Shown here: positions 1-11,100 of the stretch, piece after piece | Position numbering within the stretch: the first letter of the stretch is position 1 | How the letters are laid out: the number at the start of each line of letters is the position of its first letter | Position numbers and translations under genes: made by a program | NCBI RefSeq assembly: GCF_932294415.1 | Contig: NC_065536.1 | Location: forward strand, 15,621,974 to 15,685,973 | DNA: 64,000 bases | Origin: Quercus robur | Lineage: Eukaryota > Streptophyta > Magnoliopsida > Fagales > Fagaceae | Direction: 5' to 3' | Notes under the pieces: generated by a model | Seen by the model: the letters and a program-made list of their open reading frames with translations, nothing else | Databases searched by the model: none | What the model was told of the DNA's origin: nothing

Positions 1-978
1 AACTTCTGGTATGACAATGACATAGACATGAAGAGCATCTATATCAGACTTCTTTGAATTATGCTTTTAAGTCTTATCACTTTTTGGATGAAATGCCTAA
101 GTTATAATAATGAGCACTGTTTTATACTGGGATAAAAGTAAGAACACTCCGATATCTAGGAAACCAAGTAAGAAGGGATTTTTCCTTTTGAGTAATGTTA
201 ATGATACATAAATATGCATAATTTTGTACTACAATTTGTAACGTGACAATTTATAAGTGGTGGAAATGTGATGATGGGCCATGTGAGGACATACTTTCAC
301 ACTCATAACTCGCCAGATGACAAGTTGTAGTATAAAGTTATGGATTTTTATGTATTCCTATCATTACTCTCTCTCTTAAATTGTTCGTTTGATTGTTTCA
401 TCTATATCCTTCTATTATTAGCAGATTTTCTCTATAGGGTTCAAGATACCAAAACTAAGAGAAATGTTAATGGTTTTAGATTGTAAAAAAAAAACTTGTA
501 AGTGTGGCCAATTTGATTGTAAATATTATTAAGAGAAATGTTAATCAATGCCTTAAGAGCATTGGTTAAGAAACTATTTTTAGAAACAAACACACATAAG
601 GGAGAATAAAAATGGTTTTAATATAAAGGCACACCTAAAAAGCTATGATATCTTTTAAGAGATAATGAGGCAAATTATACTACACAGTATACTCTCTTTA
701 GTAAAAAATTCTATTGCATAAGTGATTGCAGAAGAAGTCATTAATTGAATTTATTCCAAATTTGTAAGAAATATACTTATATACTTACAACTTTTATAAG
801 TCGTAGACTATTCATGTATCATATAATACATGATATTATATGTGATATACAAATATGAAAAATTGAAGTATTCGAATTTTGAAAATATATATTTATGAAA
901 AAATAAAATAAAATACATGATAATGACATTTCTACCATACAAACTAGATCCTATAATTCAACCCTAATGGTTAAGTAC
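1..978. other. AT-rich intergenic sequence
   Basis: I see no coding exon, RNA gene or clear transposon in this stretch. It is AT-rich with short A and T runs. The only frames are short and have no codon structure. Confidence 0.5.
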
Positions 979-1171
979 GCGTTTAGGTTAGGATGAAAAA
1001 TGAAAATTATTTCACTATTCAGCTTATTTTTGCTACTATTTATGAACTTCATTGCATTTTTTTGTACTATTTATGGACTCCACTGTACTATTTCAACTAA
1101 TTTTTACCTTTATTTACAATACTTTCAATAATAATTTTTCAATTTTAGTAAAATAAACGGTATCCAAACAC
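979..1171. mobile_element. MITE-like element, family A, copy 1
   Basis: About 190 bp that share most of their length with a second copy at 24266-24457. Both contain the core words AAAATGAAAATTATTTCACTA and TTTCAATAATAA, and both end in GGTATCCAAACA-like termini. Copy 2 has matching inverted ends (CTGTTTGGATA against the reverse complement of TATCTAAACAG), which is why I read both as a small non-autonomous DNA element. In this copy the left end is diverged (GCGTTTAGGTTAGGATG). No coding capacity. Confidence 0.6.
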
Positions 1172-1245
1172 ATCCTAAGTCGTAATTTCTCTTCAATTAT
1201 TACAAATTCTGACCACTTTTATATCAATCAACAATTTACACTACC

Positions 1246-1450
1246 GGACATTGCTACCGTGAAGCAAATTATTGTGCTGATTTTTTAGCTAGAACAGGTG
1301 CCATGCAAGCTAGTGGTTTTATTTTGTATCAAGCCCGCCTGTGGGTCTGATTGAGCTTATAAGTAATAAGATTTGACAAAGATGGAATGTTTTGTAACAG
1401 CGTTATCCCTGAACCTGCCGCTCTTTTGTAGTTTTCTTTAATGAATTTCC
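1246..1450 (+). pseudogene. LINE / RNase H-domain C-terminal scrap
   Basis: In one frame this reads GHCYREANYCADFLARTGAM, then a stop after about 35 residues. A nearby frame continues with words like FDKDGMFCNSVIPEP. The pattern H-x-x-R-E-A-N-x-x-A-D-x-L-A-R is the conserved C-terminal part of the RNase H (RVT_3) domain found at the end of many plant non-LTR retroelement polyproteins. It is broken by stops and has no upstream reverse transcriptase nearby, so it is a relic. The large LINE at 28-37 kb shows no RNase H domain, so this piece comes from another lineage. Confidence 0.65.
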
Positions 1451-2700
1451 TTCTTACCAAAAAAATATCCAATTTACACTACTCTTCCCTTTTCAGGTAC
1501 TTCACAGACAATTGTCTATCGCCGATTCCATATAGTCTGTTGATAGTACACTTACTGTGCATGGGGCACTTTCTGCAGCATCTCCTGTCATCTCATCTCA
1601 TCTTCCAAGAATTTGCTCCTTGGACAGGCTCCTCCTGGATGCCACTACTTGGAATTATATTTTGATCTTTTTTATCCATTTTATGTAATTGTTTAATCGA
1701 TTAATTTATCTTAATGTTTATTGTTTAAGAGAAAACTCATAGGTTGATCTAAGCTTAGAAGTACTAGGGACTCATTATAATTAATCCAGGTAGTTTTAGT
1801 TTGATCCAATCTTGACCTTAATCTATTAAGTTCAAACCCAAACTCAATCATGTAGCCAAGACAGCCAAAAAAAAAAAAAACTAACCCGACATCACCTTCA
1901 TGCTTGAATAATTTTCAGTTATGCATTAAAGTATTTCCAGTAGATTAAACAAATTTTTATACTGTTTGAAGAATAAACAGTGATTTTTACATTTTAACTA
2001 TCCACTTTTTTAAATACACTTTCCAACAGATTCTCTATCTCATTTAAATATTATTTCTTCATTAATTATTTATTTTTTTTAATAACTACACATCTTCCAA
2101 CATTTTTTTATTTAATACCTTATTATTATAATAGAAAAAATATTTGAAGAATAAACAACAGTCCATCAAACTTAATGAATTACTGTTCATGAGCAAAAAA
2201 ATTTTCAAATATAAAGAGTCTATTAAAAACCAATTTTGTAAATTTACTCTCTTAGATTAGAATATTGTGTTTAAAAAGCCTATTGATAATGCCCGGGGGC
2301 CTTGGTGCAATAATTTTTGCTCGCATTATTCTAACTTTTGACCACTTGTGCCATTGTTCAATCAACACTTGACTTTATCTTCTTTTGAGGCATTTCACAT
2401 GCTCTTGTCTACGTTGGCTCGTCATTCCTCTACGTTGATTGATGTTTAGTGTTGATAACAGTATTAAAGTTTAGTTTAATTGAGGTATTTTGTATAAGCA
2501 TAAAACAGAAAAACGTTTATATATGTTTTATATTTTTTATTATAAAATGTGTATTTTTTTTTTTAAATCTTTTTGTTTCATAAGTTTAATACACTTTGAC
2601 TCTGAATGTGATGCTGGATGTGTAAATTTATACTCAACTGTAATATGAGTCAATCAAGCTCAAGTATAACAATATATTTGCAAACAAAAAATTAGACTTA
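1451..2700. other. Intergenic sequence without recognised gene
   Basis: An AT-rich block between the LINE scrap and the solo LTR, with A and T runs. A somewhat more GC-rich patch at 2285-2450 (containing GCCCGGGGGCC) may be an old transposon remnant, but I cannot assign it. Confidence 0.4.
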
Positions 2701-4742
2701 AATATTGTGGTGGGCCTTTTTGTGTCTTGGGCTGAATTGTTTCTGCTGTATTACTGCCCTATGATTTTGGGTAGGAAAGTCAGAACTGACCTAACTAAAA
2801 CACACCTTAGGCCAACTTGTGTGCAACTTAGAGCCTTGGCAGGAACCTTAAGCGTGTCACGTGCTCACGATAGGAAATACTGTTATAAAATGTTATAGTA
2901 GGAAAAACATAATACAGCAGAATAACTAAAACACTTAAACTAAAATATTTTCTACTGATAACAATAATACTTAAACAGTTCCTCAAAGGAAAAGTATGAC
3001 AACATGATTACAGCAGAAATAGATTAATAGCAAAAAATCACGTTAGTCTTTAATCAACCATGGCAAAAGAAAGGAAGATTAGTCTACTAAAGGAATGGGC
3101 TTGAATCTTCAGCAGATTCAAGTCCAAAAAGGAGAACCAATCTCCAATATGGGTAACCTCAAAGAGAAATCCTGCTATAGAAGTTACTCACTTTGGAAAA
3201 TGGACCTAAGTGGCTTGATCTCAGATTCTTGACTCGTTAGAGAGTGGACTATTGAGAGGGAGAGAAGTGGGCAGTCTATTGGTGCATGTTTTTACTCCTA
3301 TCACTCATATTTTTTTTCCTTACTCTCGGTTTTCTTGTTTTCCTTGTTTTGTTTCTTTTTCCATTGTTGTTTTTTATTCTCTCCGTGTTCCTCTTTTGTT
3401 CATTGTACATGTCTATGACCTTTTTATATTACTTGCTGTGACAATATTTACCATTTTTACCCCTTAACTACTTTTGGCCTGTTGTGGGTGTCCTTCCAGG
3501 ATTGCCCACTGCTCTGCCGACTACCTAGCCACCAACACTACACTATGTTGGCCATGCCACATCTCATTCCTAGACAAAAGTGGTTTTGTTTTGTTTTGTT
3601 TTTTACTTTCCTTGACACTCTCATCTGGATAAAGGCTGGGCTTCTTCCTTACCAACCTCTGTAGCATGCACCTAGTGATTTCAGCTCATATTTACCTCTT
3701 TTGGGTGAGATGTCATCCCAGCAAAATATTTCCCCCAAAAGAACTTAAGAGAGAACCCCAAAATAAGCTCCCCCTTCTCCCCACCGCCAAACCACACCCT
3801 CTCTTACCTCTGACCCGTGGCCAACCTCCTCTGTATTGGCTGAGTACAAGTAGGTAGTGCCTAAGCCTTGTGTGCATGCTCCACTTCCATATGAGTCCAT
3901 TGCTTTTCTGGTGCTCATGCGTTTGCCATTGCCTACAGGTTTGTCTGACTCTAGTGCTTGTTTAACTCTTGCAACGTGAATGGGTTATTGGGTCTTCATT
4001 CTCTGCATCTCATTTCTTCTTCGGGCTGAGCATTGCTTGGGTGTGGGCTTTCTTTTCTTTGATTCAGTCCATGTCTCTTTTCATTCTTTGTCCGTGGGCT
4101 AGCTGGTGCTCTTGCCACGCCACTACATTGTTCCTGCTATGATATCATTTACCCTTGTTTACTTTAATATTACTTCTAGGCTTATGGGCTGAAGTGTCTG
4201 CTATGCCAGTTTCACATATTATTCCTCTCTTTGGTCTTTACCGCCTAGCATTCCCGCTAGGCTAGTTCATACAACATCTCGAGCTTCCCCATCCCATTTC
4301 ATTCCTTGGGTGTCATTGGCCCGTTTCATTCTTTGAGCATCCTTGGCCCATTTTATTCTTTCCTACTTCGTACATTCCCATAAACTTTTGCTAAATCTTT
4401 TAGGCTTTCCTGGCCCAATTACCACATCCTCTACCTTTGGGTTTATTGGCCTTCAAACCAATCCCATTTACTAATTCATTTCTTTGGGCTCTTTTGGCCC
4501 TTTTTTGCCTTCTTTCCATTTCTTACAATTCCCATGGACTTACTACTTCATTTTTTGGGGCTTCCTTGGTCCGTTTGCATTCTTTGGGACTACTTTATTA
4601 TTTTGTGGGCTTATGGACCATCATTCCTACCATTCTAGCCCAATAGTTTTTACTTTACTGCTTTCTTTTTCCACCTTTTTTCGTATTATTGGACTTCTTC
4701 TACCATTGGGTCATTTTGTCAAAAATGGGTATCAACAAATAT
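2701..4742. mobile_element. Solo LTR, about 2.03 kb, with 5-bp TSD
   Basis: The element runs 2706-4737. It begins TGTGGTGGGCC and ends GGGTATCAACA, the TG...CA ends expected of an LTR. It is flanked by the direct repeat AATAT (2701-2705 and 4738-4742), a 5-bp TSD typical of plant Gypsy/Copia insertions. I find no internal second copy of the ends, primer-binding site, gag or pol, so it fits a single LTR left by LTR-LTR recombination. The right 350 bp are pyrimidine-rich with recurring TTTGGGC and TTGGCCC words. The short open frames inside it (for example near 3252, 3482 and 4437) are chance frames in low-complexity sequence. Its first bases (GGGCCTTTTT from position 8) and its TCAACA end resemble those of the larger LTR at 29699-33195. 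Confidence 0.8.
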
Positions 4743-6990
4743 ATATAAATATATACATATCAAATTATATGTATACATACATAAAAATATACTGATATAA
4801 AAATAATATTGAATTATACTAGTTTGTAAATAAAATCCTAAAATATTAAATTAATATTTATAATTGATTGATAATATAAATAGTAATTTTTAATGATTCA
4901 ATATTAATAAATATAATTAAAGGTTAGTGGAGAAAAACCATTAGACCTAACTTATCGTCACTTATCATCTTTCAAACAACTAGTGATTAGTTTCTCAAAA
5001 CAAAACAAAATAAAGACAACTAGCGATTGGAAAAAGTTCAATAAACAAAAATCATTTTATCAAAATAGCTCAAATTATATAATATAAAAAAAAATTTTAT
5101 TTACTAATTATTAGTATAAATTTGTGAATGGATAAAAAGCTTTTGTTGGTGTGTAAATTTGTGAATGACAAAAGATTAAGGTTTTTTTTTTTTTTTTTTT
5201 AATTTTTAGAAACAAACTAATTGCTAAACACACACACACACACACACTTTAATTACACTCTCTCAGAAGCTCAAACACATTACTTAACCCAAAGTACCAC
5301 TATAAAAGGGCCTAACTAAAATTAATCAAATTTGAATATGTAATCTAACTCCTTTGTAAGCTTAAGTGGCTTTTTTTTAATGTTTAATTATTTTAATTTT
5401 ATATTATTATAACTACGCGTGTACCAACAACGCAAATTGTTTGCCACATATATATTTTCTATTAATAAGTTAATGGTGTGGATCAAGTTGATTGCAATTT
5501 AAAAATAATATGGATTAAATTAACTGTTACCAAAATGTAGGGACTAAATTAGTTGTAACCCAAAAATGTAAGAACAAAAATGATATTTTTGCCTAAAATT
5601 AAATGAACAATCCAAATTGGTTGCAATTTAAAAATAACATGGACCAAATTGACTGTTACCAAAATGTAGAGACTAAATTGACTATAACCCAAAAATATAA
5701 AAACCAAAATAGTATTTTTGCCTAAAATTAAATGAAAAATTATGATTTTTTAATACCCAATTCATTTGCAACCCTATTTATAATAAACTTATGACTTACA
5801 TGACTTGAAATCTGAAAACCATATAAATTTGAAGTTCAAGTGACATTGCCTAGATCATCGTAGGCTTAACAACTATTTCACCTCCTAATCCTTTTCAAAG
5901 CCACCTTGCGTTTCCATGAGGCGCATGATTAAGGGTGGGCTTGGCTGTGCTCTCAAATTAGTATCAAGCACACCACGCTCCGTTATTTCGCAGTGAAATG
6001 TTTTCAATCAAAATATTTTCAAGTATTTTGTATGACATAAAATTTTTCAAACACAAAGCACCAAATGAGGGTGTTAGAGACACGATGCCTTTTTGTAAAA
6101 TAGTATATCAAGCTTTTTTATTTATTTATTTTTAAAATTTTTTATTTAATGTTTCACTAAATTTTACGGTTAACGAAAACTTTTTCAAGCTTGACCAAAT
6201 TTTACAAATTAAACACAGGAAAATTCCGAAAATATTTTCGGAAAACACTTTACAGCAAAGGAAAAAAAAAAAAAAAAAAAAAAAAGAAGCGAAATTGGCA
6301 TGCTATCCACTTATGTTTATGGCTGAAACACGGTACATTGAGTATCCACTTGCTAACGTTATACGACACTAAAACCACACACCCATCAGTCATCCTTCAG
6401 CTTATTATCAGAAAATTTCTTTCAGTTTTGTTTGACAAGGTGCAAGGCACCTTTTTTGGTCCAGCCCACTATGAAAATTAGTTCTTCAATGAGCTTGGTG
6501 TGCTATCAAATGACCTCAACAAAAGGAGTCCCTTTTTTAACTCAGACAATGAACATATATCAGGGTTCTCCTGAATTCCCATGCAAGCGTGGGTTAGTCT
6601 AAGGAATTTGGTCTGTTCTTCTATCTTGCGTGATTTTATTTATTTTCTTCGTTACTTGGGGTTATTTCATCTAATTGACACAGACAGCAGTTAATAATGA
6701 TACCAAACAAGTTTCCAATTTTCCATATTTTGGTTAAATCAAGAGCATATGGAAATCATGTACTTCATCAGCATATGTATACGGAGCTCATTTACACACA
6801 TCCCCTCCCTTCCCACTTCTCTCTTATAAAAAAAAAAATCCGGTATACTCACAGCACACTTATATTCCATTCCAAGGAAATTGGCCAGAAAGAACATACT
6901 GACTATAAAATACCTCTGCACATTTATAATGAGGGGAGAGAGATTCTTATACCTCTATCTGTAACTAGCTAGGAATTAATCATTAAGTGT
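4743..6990. other. Intergenic block with simple repeats
   Basis: No gene recognised. Contents are a CA microsatellite (about 5229-5248), a diverged tandem duplication described separately (5472-5744), a 22-base A run near 6262-6283, and AT-rich filler. The frame at 6191-6481 crosses the A run and looks spurious. The right end (about 6700-7008) probably includes the 3' UTR of the minus-strand VAP gene; I cannot fix the poly(A) site. Confidence 0.45.
5472..5744. repeat. Two-copy tandem repeat, about 136 bp unit
   Basis: Two diverged direct copies (about 5472-5608 and 5609-5744) share the words TTGCAATTTAAAAATAA, CTGTTACCAAAATGTAG and ATTTTTGCCTAAAATTAAAT in the same order. The sequence is non-coding. 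Confidence 0.75.
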
Positions 6991-7008
6991 TAATGCTTTG
7001 TAAGGTGT

Positions 7009-8092
7009 TCAACGGTGTAAAAGGTATCCAAGCTCAACACTGACAATGGCCACCATACAAACAAATAGAAGAGGAAATCCGACTTGAACTCTTCTCACTC
7101 CTCTTTTGCTCAACTCTGCCTGCAAAGCAAGAAAGGTAAAAGAAAATGTCAATGCCACAAATAAGAAATAAAAGCAAAGGAGGAATCAATCGATGCAAAA
7201 AGCAGTTGGGGAAAATGAGGTTGGTATGCTACATATAGGAGCGCAGGACTAGATGTTTTTAATAAACAGATAGTGACCAGATAAGATTTACAGTCGATAA
7301 ATTCCTTTGCACTAGGATAGGGAAAAAAATGCATTGCAAGGCTTATGGCAGAACTCACTGACTTTAAGCATACCAAAAGAAACACTAAGAAAAGAATATG
7401 TTCAAGAAGTAACAACTTACAAGTTTCTCCTGGAAGACTCTTATATCTTGAATGCTTGAACTCTTCTCCTCTGTTAGCTTTGAAATGGTAACTTCAGCCT
7501 GCAAAGGAAATCCAAAGACTTGAGTGCTATAGAACAAGATTCCATCCTTGTACTAAACAGATTCATTATAAATTTTATAAAACAAATACCGTATAAAACA
7601 AAAGAAATACATATGGATTCCATATGCGAGGACTACTATAACTAATCAATTCCTAACGCATAATTGTAAAGAATCTGATATGATTAGGAGGCAAATAACA
7701 CACAATTATCCCCATCAGGGGGATAATTGTAACAAATCTGATATAATCAGGGGGCAAATATCACACAATTATCCCCATCCCAAAGAAGTTTAAAAGAACC
7801 AAATATTAGATGATACTGTGGGTAGAACATACAATAAGGGACTGAGCCAATAAGGACAGAGAAGAATTACTGAAGAAAATTTTCATTTTCAATAGGGACT
7901 TCATCATAAAATTTCAACCAAAACTCTAAATTGAGAAGAAATGGCAACAATAGACCCTGTGGATGCATAAGATTATAGGAAACAAATCCTAAATAGTCAT
8001 TGAGATAGTGAATGAAAATGGGACCAGGGAATTTATTTTCAGAGGTCATATAGCACTACAACTGCGAGAATTAATGAATGGATATGCATCAA

Positions 8093-8127
<35 letters not shown>

Positions 8128-11100
8128 TTGATTTCTAAATTTTAGTTGATTTGATATGATACTAGAACTATAGAAGGCAAAATAAAATAGAGATTTGTTG
8201 TAATGAAACCATATTATATTGAAAGAAGGTAAGTGGATAAGAGATGGATTTCAGTAACCAAACTCTTGATATGGTCACAACAGAGTACAATAATTGAATT
8301 TCAGAGTGCAAACTGGAGGCAAACAAGAATGGCAACACTATTCTATTCCATTTATTTGTTATTGCCCTGATTAGTCACACTGTAATTATACCATAAATTT
8401 TTTCAAAGATTCTAGAAAGGCTGACCTCCTTTAGCTTTGATTCAAGACCATTTAGTTTTGTCTTCATCTCCTCGATATCTTTAACTAAATTTAACTTGTC
8501 AACATTCTTTGCTGATTTCAACTCCACATCCTCTGCTGGCTCCAATTTTGCATCATTTTCTGGCTCCAATTCTGCATCCTTTTCGGGCTCCAATTCTGCA
8601 TCCTTTGATAGGTTCAGCTCAGCATCCTTTGCTGGTTCCATTTCTGCATTATTTGCTGGCTCCAATTCTGTATTCTTTGCATGCTTCAGTTCAGTGTTCT
8701 TTGCTAGCTTAAGTTCTGCATCCTTTACTGGCTTCAGAACTGAATCCTCTACTGGCTTAAGTTCTGCATGCTTTACTGGCTTCAGTACTGCATCCTCTGC
8801 TGGCTTCAGTTCTGCATCCTTTGCTGGCTTCAGTTCTGTATCCTTCACTGTTTTCAACTCCATATCCTCAGCTAGATTCAGCACCTTTTCGTTAAACAAT
8901 TTGGACTCATCTGTATCCTTAGCAACCTGAACCAATAAAATAAGAACTACCGTATGATATTCTACAAGCAATTCTAGTTTACCATTTAATATGCTTGATC
9001 TACTTGAAACTCAATCAACATATTAGTGATAACATATACCAGGATAATTCTTCCCTACTAAACTCAAAAATGAGGGTAGGATGTTGACCCAAGACATGGT
9101 GAAATCAAATGAAAAACAAAGGCAACTTATTGAAGTATTCAAAAATTATGAGGGAGAGAATTAGTTAAACCCAACATTGTTAACTAAGAAGAGTTTCTCT
9201 AACCGTTGGCTGCGTTTCCACTCTACCCAATTCTTGACTTTTTTTCAATTTTGAAACTTCATGAGCTAGCCCCTGTTTCCGTAGTCCACTAATTGGTGAC
9301 AGTTCTGGTGAACTGGGCGGGCTAATGAGGGTCACTCTCAACTTGTTCTCTTCAATGTACTTGCTGCCATCCTTGGCAAACTGCCAAAACAATCTATGAG
9401 AAGCCAAAATATAGAATCAAGAACAACAAAACTACAAAAACATACCATGCTAGGTGTAATGTCCTCATCAATTGTTCCAGCAGGAACAATAGTGCTTTGG
9501 ATCAAAAACTTGTCTTTGCACACCATATCAGGCGGAGCTGTCCGTTGAGCTTGCATTGTAACTACATGGACACATAAGGCAATAAAGATAGATAAAATAA
9601 CAACATAAGGAAATAGAATACCAAAAATTGAAGAGCAAAACCAAGTGAAAGATCATATCTAGACCAAAATTTTCAACTATCAGCAAAAAATTTTAATCCC
9701 ACTATGACCTCGTGACATATCAATGGTTTTTTATTTAAAAATTTCCTGATGAAATCCATATCAAAGTAAGGAGCAACCAAATTTCTTCCCCCAAAACCAC
9801 AAAAATCTGTGCATGTGTCCCTGACTATGTTTATTTGTGTGCATGACTGTGCAATATGAATTTACAGATGGAAAGATAAAAAAATAAATAAATTAAAAAA
9901 CTACCAAAGAGCAACAAATTCAGCTGAGACAAATCTTCCCTTGCCAGGCTCAAAACCATTGTTTGTGCTTATTATAATTTAAGCATCGTTTTGATTGCAG
10001 GGCTGTGTTGATGGCCTTTGTCAAGCCATTGATTTTATGATTTGACTTTGTTTCTAAAAAGTGTATGGGTCGGTCCATTTTGCCTCAATGAAGAGAAAAT
10101 ATTTCCTTATCAAAGGTGGTTCTTTAATACCAACGGTAACTACGTTAATTGCTCTACATCAATTATCAATATGAATACCAAATAACAACTAAATCAATGG
10201 AGAGAATATCAATATCCTAACTGTGGTTAAGAGAAAAAAAGTTATCGAAGTTACGAAACAATGAAACTCAAACTAACAATCCTATTATCTATGCAAAAAA
10301 GTAAAGAGTGCACTAACATAATAGCTAGAGATCTAATTAATAAAACTTAAACTTACAAAGCTACTTACTTGCATTAACACCTTGATAGGACTAGCAAAAA
10401 AACACCCCTAAACTAGTGGATTACAAGCAAAATAATAAGAGGAATCAGTTTAAGATGTCTTCTTGCTTGGGATGTAAGCCTCTATTTTACTTGAGATCTT
10501 GACAGTTATCAATGGATGCTTGTAACACGTGGAGTTCCATCCTTAATTTTATATGACACTTATGACACTTGTCACTAAATCACCATCAGGAGTCAACTTC
10601 TCTTTTGAATTTTAGTAAACGTAGTGATTAGTATATTCCACTCATTTATTTTAAGTAAAACGCTGCCACCTTATCATCATGTTTTAAAAATGTTATGCCA
10701 CAGTGTGTTGATACTCCTTACACATGTTGTCTCCCTCTCCCTAAAGCACCACTTGTTTCTTTAATTATAATACTAACCATTGAATTTAGTAACAATGTTT
10801 CAGTTTTTGTCCCTACATATTTGATACATCTCTCTCTCTCTCTCTCTCTCCCCCCCCCCCCCCCACTTTTTTTATATTTTAAATAAAACAATGCCACCTC
10901 ATCATCATGTTTTAAATATACTGTGCCACAGTGTACTGATACTCCTTACACATGTCTGCTCTCCCTCTTTCACCCAGTTATACAGGGATCTTTTGTTGCC
11001 AGACTCAAGGCAATTGAATCCATTACTGCAGGAAGCATAATTCCAACTATTTGAAGTGGTTACACCAATCTTCTTTTTACAACATGCACTGTCCATTAAG

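Noticed and set aside
4437..4795. Hydrophobic frames at 4437-4646 and 4484-4795 as small membrane proteins
   Set aside because: They lie in the pyrimidine-rich repeat part of the solo LTR. T-rich sequence codes Phe/Leu in any frame.
8496..8930. Plus-strand 144-aa Ser/Ala/Phe-rich frame (SASFAGF repeats)
   Set aside because: It is the antisense of the VAP octad array. A stop-free 24-bp repeat keeps several frames open on both strands. It has no independent support.
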